Part shown: one piece after another, positions 1 to 7,663 of the stretch
How positions within the stretch are numbered: the first letter of the stretch is position 1
Layout of the letters: each line of letters begins with the position of its first letter
Origin: a virus
DNA length: 22,205 nt
Strand: one strand, 5' to 3'
IMG/VR virus record: IMGVR_UViG_3300023109_001138
Coordinates: 1-22,205 of that record
Position numbers and translations under genes: made by a program
The notes under the pieces: model-generated
Seen by the model: only the letters and a program-made list of their open reading frames with translations
Databases searched by the model: none
Told to the model about the DNA's origin: nothing

Positions 1-557
1 TGACCATTTTTCTTTGCAGTCTTGAGTGCCTTAGTCAGATCTTTCATGTCATTATGTTTAAAGACAATCTTATCCGCACGACTATGTTTCATTCCCATGA
101 TCAAAGATGCGTGATTTTTGTTATCTGAAATAAAACAGATGTTTGGAATAATGCGTGATAGTGCAATCAATGACCACTCGTTGGCGACATATGCACTAGA
201 GAACAGTAACGCTCCCTCTTTCTTGTGTAGATTTGCAAGAACACTTTCAAGAGTTACGTGGTAATGTGAAGTACCACCAATGTTGCGTGTACCACCAGAA
301 CCTGCACCAGTCTGATCCAACGCAGTATGCATTGCATCTATGACGTATTGGTTTTGACCCATTCCCAAGTAATCATTGGAACACCAGTTCACAATGTTTT
401 TGGGTGCGTACTTACCATACCAAATAGAACGAGGGAACTTCCCTCGCTCTCTAAGGATGTCATTAAATACTCTATAATTACCTGCTGATTTGAAACTAGA
501 AACTACTTCTTCGAAACGATCTTTTTCAACCATTGTACCCATCTTAAATTGCTTCAT
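1..557 (-). CDS. hemA: 5-aminolevulinate synthase, N-terminal part (cut by window edge)
   Basis: PLP-dependent enzyme that condenses glycine and succinyl-CoA to 5-aminolevulinate, the first step of tetrapyrrole (heme, bacteriochlorophyll) synthesis in the Shemin pathway. I translated 185 open codons running off position 1; the family is about 400 residues, so the catalytic lysine lies outside. Seen: NWCSNDYLGMGQ near residues 57-68, GAGSGGTRNI at 84-93, LHKKEGALLFSS at 110-121, and SDNKNHASLI at 144-153 with the PLP-stacking His149. The GGTRN threonine (T90) is typical of ALAS rather than of the related KBL and AONS enzymes, which usually carry Ser there. The start at 557 follows the glutaredoxin stop by 10 nt. 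In-frame Met codons at 542 and 533 are alternatives, and none has a strong Shine-Dalgarno. It is the last visible gene of the nrd operon. Family call is firm; product activity is unproven. Confidence 0.93.
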   Translation of the reverse strand, partial: MKQFKMGTMVEKDRFEEVVSSFKSAGNYRVFNDILRERGKFPRSIWYGKYAPKNIVNWCSNDYLGMGQNQYVIDAMHTALDQTGAGSGGTRNIGGTSHYHVTLESVLANLHKKEGALLFSSAYVANEWSLIALSRIIPNICFISDNKNHASLIMGMKHSRADKIVFKHNDMKDLTKALKTAKKNG

Positions 558-567
558 CTAGGGTTAT

Positions 568-798
568 TTAGGCAGCCTGCTTAACATACTCCATGAACTG
601 TTCATATCCACCAATAGCATTACCATCAACTTTGATTTGAGGAAATGTACGTGCAGTAGGGAACATAGACATCATTTCTTCACGATTGAAGTCTACATCA
701 AGTTTTTTATAGGTGAAATCCATACTTTGGATCTCTGCAAGATTAATTGCTTTCGTGCAATATGCACAGTTGTCTTTACCGTATATTTCTATCGTCAT
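568..798 (-). CDS. glutaredoxin (NrdC/NrdH-like)
   Basis: Small thiol-disulfide oxidoreductase of 76 residues, a normal length for phage glutaredoxins. Redox-active CAYC at residues 11-14, the cis-proline segment ARTFPQI near 49-55, and the GGYEQF glutathione/helix motif near 63-68 are all present. Its probable role is to re-reduce the C-terminal cysteine pair of the phage ribonucleotide reductase encoded just upstream. Its ATG overlaps the nrdB stop in an ATGA junction, indicating translational coupling. An AAAGGG stretch lies 8 nt upstream of the start. The electron donor (glutathione or thioredoxin reductase) cannot be told from sequence alone. Confidence 0.92.
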   Translation of the reverse strand: MTIEIYGKDNCAYCTKAINLAEIQSMDFTYKKLDVDFNREEMMSMFPTARTFPQIKVDGNAIGGYEQFMEYVKQAA

Positions 799-1934
799 AA
801 GCTGAACCCTTTAAATGAATCTTCTGATACGTCTTGTTTAGTTCCACCAGAAACATAAGATGTAATCTCAGTCTCTTGTGGTGCGACTTGGACTTCTGCA
901 CCAGAGATCCACTTCTGTGTCCAAGGAAGTGGGTTGTTTTTAACATTATAAGGAGATTCAAGATCAACGTTTTTCATACGTCGAGTGCAGATATATTCGA
1001 TATACTCACCAAGTAGAACTGCGTTGAGACCAATCATAGAACCATCTTTGAACAGATAGTCTGCCCATTGCTTCTCTTGATCTACTGCATCTACGAACAT
1101 TTTAATGCATTCGTCTTTTGTTTCTTCTGCGATTTTGATGAAATCTGGATCATCTTTCTTCAGTGTCTTCAGTAGTAACTGTGTACTTGCCAAGTGCAAG
1201 TTCTCATCACGTGCAATCAACTTGATGATCTTTGCGTTACCTTCCATCTTCTTGAGTTCTGCGAATGCCCATGAACATGCGAAAGATACGTAAAAGCGTA
1301 CGCCTTCCAAGATGTTCACACTCATCAACGTCAACCATAGAAGTTTCTTTAGTTCATATAGATCCACAGTCACATTACGTGCTTTTCGATTACTCGTAAT
1401 TTGATGTGTACCTTCACCCAACAGGTTGTACCAAGAACTCATTTCAATAAGATCGTCATAGTACTTAGAGATATCTTCTGCACAATCAATGATAGGAGCG
1501 ATAGACATCAACTCATCAAACACTTTAGAAGGATTAGAATAGACATTACGGATGATGTGTGTGTATGAACGTGAGTGAATTGTCTCACTGAATGTCCAAG
1601 TCTGAATCCAGTTCTCAATCTCTGGAAGACTTACAATAGGACAGAACGCTTCTACTGGTGCACGACCTTGTACACTGTCTAGAAGGATCTGTCGTTTTAG
1701 GTTCGATGTAAAGATATGACGTTCATGATCAGTCAATGCTTTAAAGTCTTTTGCATCCTGATAGATGTCCACCTCTTCTGGTCTCCAAAAGAAACCCAAC
1801 TGACTATCCGTCAGTTTATCAAATGATTTGTATTTCAATTGATCATAACGTTGGATTGTTGGACCGCCCGATGGGTCCAAGAAAGCTGTTACTTTTGTGT
1901 GGTCTGCTTTATTCTTCGTATCGAAAACGCTCAT
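795..1934 (-). CDS. nrdB: class Ia ribonucleotide reductase, small (radical) subunit
   Basis: Diiron-tyrosyl radical subunit that supplies the radical for NDP to dNDP reduction in complex with NrdA. The 379-residue length fits the family. All ligands of the metal site are visible: D86 in LLDSVQGR, E117 and H120 in FSETIHSRSY, a Glu in NILEGVRFYVSF, and the ARDENLHL Glu/His pair. The radical tyrosine corresponds to Y124. The C-terminal tail EDSFKGFSL is the type that docks on NrdA. The start at 1934 is preceded by a clear AAGGAAG ribosome-binding site. The gene has its own consensus sigma-70-like promoter in the gap after nrdA and overlaps glutaredoxin by 4 nt. Intact, with no intron or intein. 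Confidence 0.97.
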   Translation of the reverse strand: MSVFDTKNKADHTKVTAFLDPSGGPTIQRYDQLKYKSFDKLTDSQLGFFWRPEEVDIYQDAKDFKALTDHERHIFTSNLKRQILLDSVQGRAPVEAFCPIVSLPEIENWIQTWTFSETIHSRSYTHIIRNVYSNPSKVFDELMSIAPIIDCAEDISKYYDDLIEMSSWYNLLGEGTHQITSNRKARNVTVDLYELKKLLWLTLMSVNILEGVRFYVSFACSWAFAELKKMEGNAKIIKLIARDENLHLASTQLLLKTLKKDDPDFIKIAEETKDECIKMFVDAVDQEKQWADYLFKDGSMIGLNAVLLGEYIEYICTRRMKNVDLESPYNVKNNPLPWTQKWISGAEVQVAPQETEITSYVSGGTKQDVSEDSFKGFSL

Positions 1935-1963
1935 CGATTCTTCCTTGTCTGTGATTCTAGTGT

Positions 1964-1992
1964 ATTATAATATCATTTGATCAAAATGTCAA
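1964..1992 (-). promoter_or_regulatory. consensus sigma-70 promoter for nrdB-glutaredoxin-ALAS
   Basis: On the minus strand TTGACA (1987-1992) and TATAAT (1964-1969) are both perfect and separated by exactly 17 bp. The spacer contains the 10-bp palindrome TTTGATCAAA (1976-1985). It sits in the 60-bp gap between the nrdA stop and the nrdB ATG. The predicted transcript would begin near 1957, about 23 nt before the start codon. It looks like a phage early promoter read by unmodified host polymerase. Confidence 0.85.
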
Positions 1993-1994
1993 GA

Positions 1995-4292
1995 TCAAAT
2001 TGTACATGATTCACAATCTTCGTCATCTATTGGAGTTTGTTCTAATTCACCTTGCATCATCTTGTCAACGTCTACTTCACCTTGACCATCATATGTGTTG
2101 AAGTAATACAATTGTTTACCACCCAACTTATAGAACATCAATACGTGTTGCAACATCTCAGACATGGAAATCTTTTCATTCTCTGAGAACACTGGGTTAT
2201 AACTTGTATTGATACTGATACCTTGGTCAATGTATTTCTGCAGTACAGCCATAATTTGTAGGTAACCTACAGGAGACTTTTGATCCCATAGGAGATCGTA
2301 TTTATTCTTCAATCTTTTGAACTCTGGTACAACTTGCTTTAAAACGCCATGTTTTGACTGTTTTACAGAGATTAATGAACGAGGTGGTTCGATACCATTC
2401 GTCGCATTTGCAACCTGTGCAGATGTTTCAGCAGGCATCAATGCCATGAGAGTAGAGTTTCGAATACCTGTCTTCTTTAACTGGTTGCGTAAACTCTTCC
2501 ACGGCATACGTTCTTTATGTTTGATCAACTCATCAAGATCAGTTTTGTATGTCATGTTTGGTGTGATACCATGTCCATATTTTGTTTCCATAACACCACT
2601 TGGTGCACCCATCTCAACTGCGAGATCTGCAGAGGCTTTGATCAGATAGTATGACCATGCTTCAGCGTACTCATCAATCAGTGACAAACCTTGTGGGGTG
2701 ATGTCCTGATAAGTCAAATCGTTTTTCGCCATGAAGTATGCGAAGTTAATGATACCCACTCCAAGAGGTCTACGTTTCTCTGTAGAGAGTTGTGCCGCAA
2801 GGATAGGATAGTTCTGATAAGACAACAATGCGTCGAGTCCACGTACAGCGAGCGTACAGGCACGTTCAAAGTCTCTTGGTGAACGAACATTACCCCAGTT
2901 GATTGCAGACAGTGTACAGAGACTAATTTCACCCTCTGCATCATTGATATCATTCAACGGTTTTGTTGGTAGATCGATTTCTGCACATAGATTAGATTGT
3001 CTGATAGGCGCAACATCTGGTAGGAATGAACCATGATCATTTGCATTGTCCACATTCTGTAGATAGATACGACCTGTGTTTTTACGTTCTTCCATGAATG
3101 CAGAGAACAGTTCAATCGCCTTGATTGTTTTCTTACGAAGACGTGTATTGCGTTCTGCAGTCTCATAGAGTTCCTTGAACTTGTCTTGATCTGCAAAGAA
3201 CGCATCATACAATCCAGGCACGTCACTAGGAGAGAACAAAGTAATGTCACCACCTTGGATAAGACGTTCGTACATAAGTTTGTTGAACTGTACACCATAG
3301 TCCATATGACGCACACGGTTTTCTTCTGTACCCTTGTTGTTCTTCAACACCAACATATCCTCGACTTCATAGTGCCAGAGAGGATAGTAGATAGTTGCTG
3401 CACCACCACGAACACCACCCTGTGAACAGGACTTAGTTGCAGACTGGAAGTGCTTGTAGAAAGGAATGATACCTGTGTGGAATGCGTCACCCCTACGAAT
3501 GGGAGAACCAATCGCACGGATGTTACCACCACCAATACCAATACCTGCTTTTTGACTTACGTACTTAACAATAGAAGAACTGGTTGCATTAATAGAATCG
3601 AGACTATCCCCAGTTTCAATAAGTACGCAGGAACTAAACTGACGTTGTGGAGTTCGTACACCAGCCATAACAGGAGTAGGGAGAGAAATATCGTGGGTTG
3701 AGATTGCATTGTAATAATCCTTTACCCATTGCATCCTAGTTTCTTTTGGGTAGTTTTGAAATAAAGTTGCGGCGATCAATACGTAACACATTTGTGGTGT
3801 TTCAAAGATCTCATTCGTTACACGGTTCTGTACTAGGTATTTACCACGCAACTGTTCCATTGCAACGTATGTAAGGTTTTCATCACGGTTGTGATTAACA
3901 AACGTATCTATGCGATCCCACTCTTCGTCATCATATTGTTCAAGTAACTCAGGATCATAGAAACCCTTATCGGTGTTACGTACAACTAACTCTCTTACAG
4001 AACATGGTTCATAACCATTATACACTTCTTTTCGGATTTGATAGTTGATAAGTCGACCACCAACGTATTGGTAATTAGGTGTCTCTTCAGTAATAAGATC
4101 TGCGGCAGCTTTAATCAGTGTCTCTTGGATCTCAGTTGTTGTTATTCCGTTATAGAATTGGATCTGAGATTTGATTTCGACTTCACTTGCACTTACACCT
4201 GTAATATCATCACATGCGTGGAAAACCACTTTGTGTAATTTTTCGATGTCGAGTTCTTCTCTAGATCCATCTCGCTTGGTTACTTGCGTCAT
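1995..4292 (-). CDS. nrdA: class Ia ribonucleotide reductase, large (catalytic) subunit
   Basis: Catalytic subunit (765 residues) that converts ribonucleoside diphosphates to deoxyribonucleotides. The N-terminal ATP-cone (VTKRDGSREELDIEKLHK, residues 4-21) is present, so dATP inhibition is possible. Active-site residues are visible: C222 in QFSSCVLIE, N434, C436 and E438 in RQSNLCAEID, and C459 in SLCTLSA. The radical-transfer Tyr pair is in GGKQLYYFNTYDGQGE. The tail ends in DCESCTI, with a C760/C763 pair for re-reduction by the glutaredoxin encoded downstream. It follows thyX by 9 nt and has AGGA upstream of ATG. It closely resembles enterobacterial NrdA throughout, with no insertion. Confidence 0.98.
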   Translation of the reverse strand: MTQVTKRDGSREELDIEKLHKVVFHACDDITGVSASEVEIKSQIQFYNGITTTEIQETLIKAAADLITEETPNYQYVGGRLINYQIRKEVYNGYEPCSVRELVVRNTDKGFYDPELLEQYDDEEWDRIDTFVNHNRDENLTYVAMEQLRGKYLVQNRVTNEIFETPQMCYVLIAATLFQNYPKETRMQWVKDYYNAISTHDISLPTPVMAGVRTPQRQFSSCVLIETGDSLDSINATSSSIVKYVSQKAGIGIGGGNIRAIGSPIRRGDAFHTGIIPFYKHFQSATKSCSQGGVRGGAATIYYPLWHYEVEDMLVLKNNKGTEENRVRHMDYGVQFNKLMYERLIQGGDITLFSPSDVPGLYDAFFADQDKFKELYETAERNTRLRKKTIKAIELFSAFMEERKNTGRIYLQNVDNANDHGSFLPDVAPIRQSNLCAEIDLPTKPLNDINDAEGEISLCTLSAINWGNVRSPRDFERACTLAVRGLDALLSYQNYPILAAQLSTEKRRPLGVGIINFAYFMAKNDLTYQDITPQGLSLIDEYAEAWSYYLIKASADLAVEMGAPSGVMETKYGHGITPNMTYKTDLDELIKHKERMPWKSLRNQLKKTGIRNSTLMALMPAETSAQVANATNGIEPPRSLISVKQSKHGVLKQVVPEFKRLKNKYDLLWDQKSPVGYLQIMAVLQKYIDQGISINTSYNPVFSENEKISMSEMLQHVLMFYKLGGKQLYYFNTYDGQGEVDVDKMMQGELEQTPIDDEDCESCTI

Positions 4293-4301
4293 TAGATGTT
4301 C

Positions 4302-4997
4302 CTATTTGTTAATATATTTTTTTGCGAGAGGGAAAATGCCTGTGATGGCTTTACCAATTTCTCTTGCGAGTTCCATATGCTCCTTTTGAGTACCGTTTGC
4401 GGATCTAAGTTCTACATAGTGAATCCATGATCTAATAGTACCGTTTACATACAGACGTGACACTGTCAGTCCTTCTGGAAGTAGCGCACGTGCTTGTTCT
4501 TTTGCAATACCCTGTTCAACTGCCCAATTGTAATTCCTCTTAACAAGATCAATTACCCCAGACTGTCGTCTGTTCCATTCTGCAATGAGTTCTTGATGTT
4601 TTGTGTTCTCTATCAATGAAGGATCACCTTCGATCTCAATAGAGTTCTGACGGTTCTTAGGATCTTGTAAACGACATTCACGCTTCACGAATTCCAAATC
4701 TTTCACTGGATCTGCATATCGTTGCGAAAACTCTTGGAAAGAGAAAGAACGGTGACGTAGAAGTTGACGTGCAATATCACGTGTCGTTTCTACTTCTACA
4801 CATGCAGATACCATTTCGAATGGTGACCAGTGTTTATGCTTTGCAAGATAGTTTAACAGTTTTTCTGCGGTGTCTTTGTTGTTTTGATTATCTGGGTTGG
4901 ATACTCTTGCGCAGTATGCGATGAGATCTTGAATATCATCTAAACCAATGAAATCTTCTTCAGGCGGTTGACTATAGCTAATCAATCGTGTCTTCAT
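4302..4997 (-). CDS. thyX: flavin-dependent thymidylate synthase
   Basis: Makes dTMP from dUMP using methylene-tetrahydrofolate and FAD/NADPH. The signature RHRSFSFQEFSQR (fitting RHRxxSxxxxSxR) begins at residue 81 of this model, and TQKEHMELA near the C-terminus matches the substrate-binding end of the family. I prefer the start at 4997 (231 residues) over the upstream ATG at 5009. The 4997 ATG overlaps the primase stop as ATGA and has GGAG at a good distance. The 5009 ATG would place that Shine-Dalgarno inside the gene. It acts with NrdA/NrdB to feed dTTP synthesis. A ThyX here takes the place that td (ThyA type) has in T4. Confidence 0.95.
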   Translation of the reverse strand: MKTRLISYSQPPEEDFIGLDDIQDLIAYCARVSNPDNQNNKDTAEKLLNYLAKHKHWSPFEMVSACVEVETTRDIARQLLRHRSFSFQEFSQRYADPVKDLEFVKRECRLQDPKNRQNSIEIEGDPSLIENTKHQELIAEWNRRQSGVIDLVKRNYNWAVEQGIAKEQARALLPEGLTVSRLYVNGTIRSWIHYVELRSANGTQKEHMELAREIGKAITGIFPLAKKYINK

Positions 4998-6013
4998 GTT
5001 TTTCTCCATCTTTGTAATCTAAGGTTTGCTTCTAAACCTTTGTACGTATTTTTTCTAATAATTTGTTCTACATCTCGTTCGCCATTGAGTATCATCTCAT
5101 TAATGTCCTTGCCTTTGACATTACTTGGCCATATGCATATGTTGTGTCCCTGCTTAATCATTTTCTCCATTCTCTGATGGATTTCTTTGTTGCGTGGTTC
5201 TGCATCAAATACGAATACTGCGTTCTCAATCTTTTCGAAGGCGGATACGTTACCATCCGCACCTGCCATTGCCAATGCGTTACTTAAGAATAAACTGTCT
5301 AGTGCACCTTCCACAACGAAGTACTGTTTGTTAAAGTCTACTGTGTCGAGTCCAAACACCTTGGGACGGTCTTCGAACATGATTGTAAGATATCTAACTC
5401 CATTGGGATTGAAACCACGTGCAGAAACGCCGAACACTTTCTTCTCTTTATCAAAGAAGGGTATTACTAGTCGTGGTTCATCCTTGTCTAGGTTATCGAA
5501 TTTATTTGGAATGATTCCGTTTATCCAGCTCTTGAACGACTTCACATAATACAGTCGATAGTGGTGACGTGCCGGAATCTGTCTACTACTTATATAAGTT
5601 TTTATAGCGTGAGTGTGAGAAAGTTGAGAAACTTTTTTTATTTTTTTTAAAGGATTCTCTTTAAGGGTAGAAAGTTTCTTGCCAGTATCACTTTTGAATT
5701 TATCTAAACCATCAACAGAGTCTTTCTTATCCTTTTGGATAAATTTCTCTGCGACATAGTCGTTATAGAGTAAAGGATCGATTGTCTTTAGGAAGTTTTG
5801 GAACCCATGGCTTGCGCCACAGTTGTGACAATAGAAGAGGAATTTGTTGTCCTTCTCTAGTAACCATCCACGTGACTTAGTGCGAGACTTCTGAGAGTCA
5901 CCGCATATAGGGCACCTAAAATTGATCTTGTAGGGATTTGTATGACGTATGCGAAAGTTTTCTAAACGTCCAGACAACATCTGGGCGTAGTGCAAGTCTG
6001 TAAATGCAACCAT
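4994..6013 (-). CDS. 61: DNA primase, T4 gp61-like
   Basis: Synthesises RNA primers for the lagging strand; in T4 it works with the gp41 helicase. The 339-residue length matches gp61. A zinc-binding domain sits at the N-terminus (CPICGD at 34-39, CHNCGA at 62-67). A Toprim-like core follows: VVEGALDSLFL near 233-243 (E235, D239) and FVFDAEPRNKE near 267-277. The KGKDINEMI stretch near the end also matches the gp61 pattern. A sigma-70-like promoter lies 32-60 bp upstream. It is the first gene of the primase-thyX-nrdA-nrdB operon, overlapping thyX by ATGA. The helicase gene is not in the window. Confidence 0.93.
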   Translation of the reverse strand: MVAFTDLHYAQMLSGRLENFRIRHTNPYKINFRCPICGDSQKSRTKSRGWLLEKDNKFLFYCHNCGASHGFQNFLKTIDPLLYNDYVAEKFIQKDKKDSVDGLDKFKSDTGKKLSTLKENPLKKIKKVSQLSHTHAIKTYISSRQIPARHHYRLYYVKSFKSWINGIIPNKFDNLDKDEPRLVIPFFDKEKKVFGVSARGFNPNGVRYLTIMFEDRPKVFGLDTVDFNKQYFVVEGALDSLFLSNALAMAGADGNVSAFEKIENAVFVFDAEPRNKEIHQRMEKMIKQGHNICIWPSNVKGKDINEMILNGERDVEQIIRKNTYKGLEANLRLQRWRKT

Positions 6014-6044
6014 AATATAGAGAATCCTTCAATCTGATTTGTAT

Positions 6045-6073
6045 ATCATACACCAATCAGAAAGGTTTGTCAA
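6045..6073 (-). promoter_or_regulatory. sigma-70-like early promoter for the primase operon
   Basis: Minus-strand TTGACA (6068-6073), 17-bp spacer, TATGAT (6045-6050). The -35 box includes the stop codon of the upstream gene. A start near 6038 would give a leader of about 25 nt before the primase ATG at 6013. Eleven of twelve consensus positions match. Confidence 0.8.
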
Positions 6074-6564
6074 CTAAAAAATGATGGCCAATTGATTCTT
6101 GCAATTAATAGGATGATAACAGCACCCATACCCATCATATAATACTTCCAATTTTCCAGACTATTGACACGTTTTGTCTGAAATGTGATACGTTCATGTA
6201 GTCCACGTTCCATTTTGTCAATTCTGTCTAGAACTGCATCTTGCGATTCGGAACGTACTCTGTTATTCTTTTCAGTAAGTTTGGCATGATCGTCTCTTGC
6301 CATTCTTCTGTACTCTTCGAGGCGATCACTCAGGACTGTCATCCTGAGACCTTCCTCTCTTTTAAATCCATCTACTTCTTTATCGATTTGATCGATCTTG
6401 GATGCGTGGTACTCTGAACTCTGTGTGTTGAGCGCAGTTTGTCGTTGGATTTCTGTGAGGATCTCCATAGAACTTTCTACACGCCCGAAGAACTTATTGA
6501 TCTGCTTGATGTCAGATTTAATAAGTGCTATGTCAGTCGATAATTCTGTTTCTTTGTTTGCCAT
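6070..6564 (-). CDS. coiled-coil, C-terminal tail-anchored membrane protein (possible XhlA-type lysis protein)
   Basis: 164 residues. Residues about 10-135 are charged and heptad-like, with little Pro or Gly, as expected of a long coiled coil. A single hydrophobic segment near 141-158 (YYMMGMGAVIILLIARI) sits at the C-terminus, leaving a very short tail. This layout is that of XhlA/hemolysin-like phage membrane proteins, and the gene lies directly after the spanin pair. I infer a lysis or envelope role; the exact family is not proven. It has its own late promoter (6615-6622) behind a terminator, so it is probably expressed late and separately from the early primase operon that follows. Confidence 0.72.
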   Translation of the reverse strand: MANKETELSTDIALIKSDIKQINKFFGRVESSMEILTEIQRQTALNTQSSEYHASKIDQIDKEVDGFKREEGLRMTVLSDRLEEYRRMARDDHAKLTEKNNRVRSESQDAVLDRIDKMERGLHERITFQTKRVNSLENWKYYMMGMGAVIILLIARINWPSFFS

Positions 6565-6614
6565 TGGTCTTGCTCTGTCCCTTTAGCTTTCCAGATAGTT
6601 TCACGCTTCATCCA

Positions 6615-6622
6615 TATTTATT
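6615..6622 (-). promoter_or_regulatory. T4-type late promoter box (AATAAATA)
   Basis: Minus-strand AATAAATA, a match to the NATAAATA late promoter of T4-like marine phages. It is 51 nt upstream of the ATG at 6564 and immediately follows the terminator T-run, so it would restart transcription for the tail-anchored protein. Confidence 0.62.
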
Positions 6623-6647
6623 AAAAAAGGGGACTAAGCAGCCCCCC
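6623..6647 (-). terminator. Rho-independent terminator after the spanin genes
   Basis: On the minus strand a G-rich arm (GGGGGCT), loop GCTT and C-rich arm (AGTCCCC) form a 7-bp stem with one G-T wobble. A run of six T follows. It lies about 36 nt after the o-spanin stop. Confidence 0.85.
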
Positions 6648-6682
6648 GAATTTGTTTCACTTTGACATCTTTATTTTTTTAT

Positions 6683-7066
6683 TTATTCCGTTTCTGTGAC
6701 TGCAGTCTCATAATAAAGAATTATTTCGCCTTGTTGCTTGATATATCGTCGCAGTTCGGCAATATTCAATGCAAGGTTCTCATAATCTTTCACTGAGAAC
6801 GCAACAAATGCACGGTTACCATTCACTTCCTCGAACTCTGCTAAGAAGTCTTCAATGTTATCTTCATTGACCACGTAGAGACGTGTGTCCGTTAGATTAA
6901 TCGGTTTGGGACGTGCTACTGTCGGAACTTGCGTCTTCTGTATCTCCGTTACCGTCACTACTTTCGGTTCTGGATTCCCTAGACTGCAACCAGTTAGGAA
7001 GAGGAGCATTACCGTTCCCACCAGTGTCTTGTTCCAATTCACGCCATAATTTTGCTGTCGCACCAT
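6683..7066 (-). CDS. o-spanin-like outer-membrane lipoprotein (Rz1 role)
   Basis: 127 residues with a short charged N-terminus, a hydrophobic stretch and the lipobox LTGC (Cys27), followed by Ser at +2, consistent with outer-membrane sorting. The mature part is Pro/Val/Thr rich at first, then a mixed region ending in RRYIKQQGEIILYYE. The gene starts inside the upstream i-spanin gene in another frame and overlaps it by 170 nt, an arrangement classic for Rz/Rz1 pairs. It would bridge to the inner-membrane partner and fuse the membranes in the last step of lysis. It is larger than lambda Rz1. A terminator follows. The functional call rests on topology and gene overlap, not on sequence identity. 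Confidence 0.75.
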   Translation of the reverse strand: MVRQQNYGVNWNKTLVGTVMLLFLTGCSLGNPEPKVVTVTEIQKTQVPTVARPKPINLTDTRLYVVNEDNIEDFLAEFEEVNGNRAFVAFSVKDYENLALNIAELRRYIKQQGEIILYYETAVTETE

Positions 7067-7388
7067 TCATAGATCCTTCAAGATCGGCAGGGTCTTTTAA
7101 AGCCCTTGCGGTTAAATTATGTCTTTGGAGTTTTAAACGAAGATTATCTCCGTACTGCTCTGCCTGTTGAAGATTACTTTGTAGACCTTGATTTAATTCA
7201 GTAAGTCTCTGTGTATCTTCTTGGAGAGTTTTGATGGATGCCTCTGCAGTCTGAACTGCAACTTCCATCTTTGCAACGTTAGCACGGGCGGTCTCCAAGT
7301 CTGATTGGAGTTGAGTTACATATAGGTAACCAACCCCGCCCGTAGCAAGTACTACAATTACTGCAGCGATTTTAATTGATGCAAACAT
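6897..7388 (-). CDS. i-spanin-like inner-membrane protein (Rz role)
   Basis: 163 residues. Residues about 5-25 form one N-terminal membrane anchor (IAAVIVVLATGGVGYLYV). Residues 27-95 are a Glu/Gln/Leu-rich coiled coil that would lie in the periplasm. LKDPADLEGSMNGATAKLW follows, then a Ser/Asp/Thr-rich C-terminal tail. This is the topology of an Rz i-spanin. The o-spanin-like lipoprotein gene begins within its 3' half in a different frame. The polar low-complexity tail is the part that overlaps the lipoprotein signal peptide, as expected when one frame is constrained. It sits 14 nt after the gp67-like gene. Confidence 0.75.
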   Translation of the reverse strand: MFASIKIAAVIVVLATGGVGYLYVTQLQSDLETARANVAKMEVAVQTAEASIKTLQEDTQRLTELNQGLQSNLQQAEQYGDNLRLKLQRHNLTARALKDPADLEGSMNGATAKLWRELEQDTGGNGNAPLPNWLQSRESRTESSDGNGDTEDASSDSSTSQTD

Positions 7389-7393
7389 AACAT

Positions 7394-7417
7394 GAAGACG
7401 ACTTATTCGTCGTCATC
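7394..7417 (-). other. inverted repeat at the gp67-like stop codon
   Basis: GACGAC (7397-7402) and GTCGTC (7409-7414) form a perfect 6-bp stem with a 6-nt loop, extended by 2 bp beyond one mismatch. The loop holds the TAA of the gp67-like gene. The hairpin ends 5 nt before the i-spanin ATG. There is no T-run, so this is not a standard terminator; an effect on i-spanin translation is possible but unproven. Confidence 0.35.
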
Positions 7418-7636
7418 TTCCTCGTCATCGTCTTTTTTCTTTTTGACTTGATCTTCTTCTTCGTCTTCGTCATCCTCGTCTTCATCTTCGTTTTCTTCGA
7501 CTTTGGCTTCTGCCATGTCTTCGTACTTAGATGTTAGAGCGGCATGAACACGACCTTGGATCTCTTCGTCAAAAGCTTTCTTCATTTGCACTGGTTCGTT
7601 GGCCAGCGCAGACTTAATGATATCTTCTACAGACAT
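7403..7636 (-). CDS. 67: prohead core protein, T4 gp67-like
   Basis: 77 residues: a short helical N-terminal domain (VEDIIKSALANEPVQMKKAF, then GRVHAALTSKYEDMAEAKVE) followed by a tail of almost only Glu, Asp and Lys. This is the pattern of T4 gp67, the prohead core peptide precursor. That protein is part of the internal scaffold and is cut to small acidic peptides during head maturation. In T4 and relatives gene 67 lies before the head genes 68, 21, 22 and 23, none of which is seen here. A perfect TATAAATA late box is 45 nt upstream, and AGGAG lies before the ATG. Call based on architecture and the N-terminal pattern. Confidence 0.75.
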   Translation of the reverse strand: MSVEDIIKSALANEPVQMKKAFDEEIQGRVHAALTSKYEDMAEAKVEENEDEDEDDEDEEEDQVKKKKDDDEEDDDE

Positions 7637-7663
7637 GATTATCTCCTATTATATTTTCTTAAA

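Noticed and set aside
2299-2306. AATAAATA late-promoter-like box inside nrdA
   Set aside because: No gene start lies within a useful distance downstream on the minus strand.
795-4292. Possible intron or intein in the nrd genes, frequent in T4-like phages
   Set aside because: Both subunits read through without insertion and keep all active-site residues at normal spacing.
4994-5009. Upstream ATG at 5009 as thyX start
   Set aside because: The GGAG expected to serve thyX would lie inside the gene; the ATG at 4997 overlaps the primase stop as ATGA and has that GGAG at the right distance.
6680-6687. AATAAATA at the end of the o-spanin gene
   Set aside because: It is upstream of the strong terminator and over 110 nt from the next ATG; the box at 6615 is better placed.
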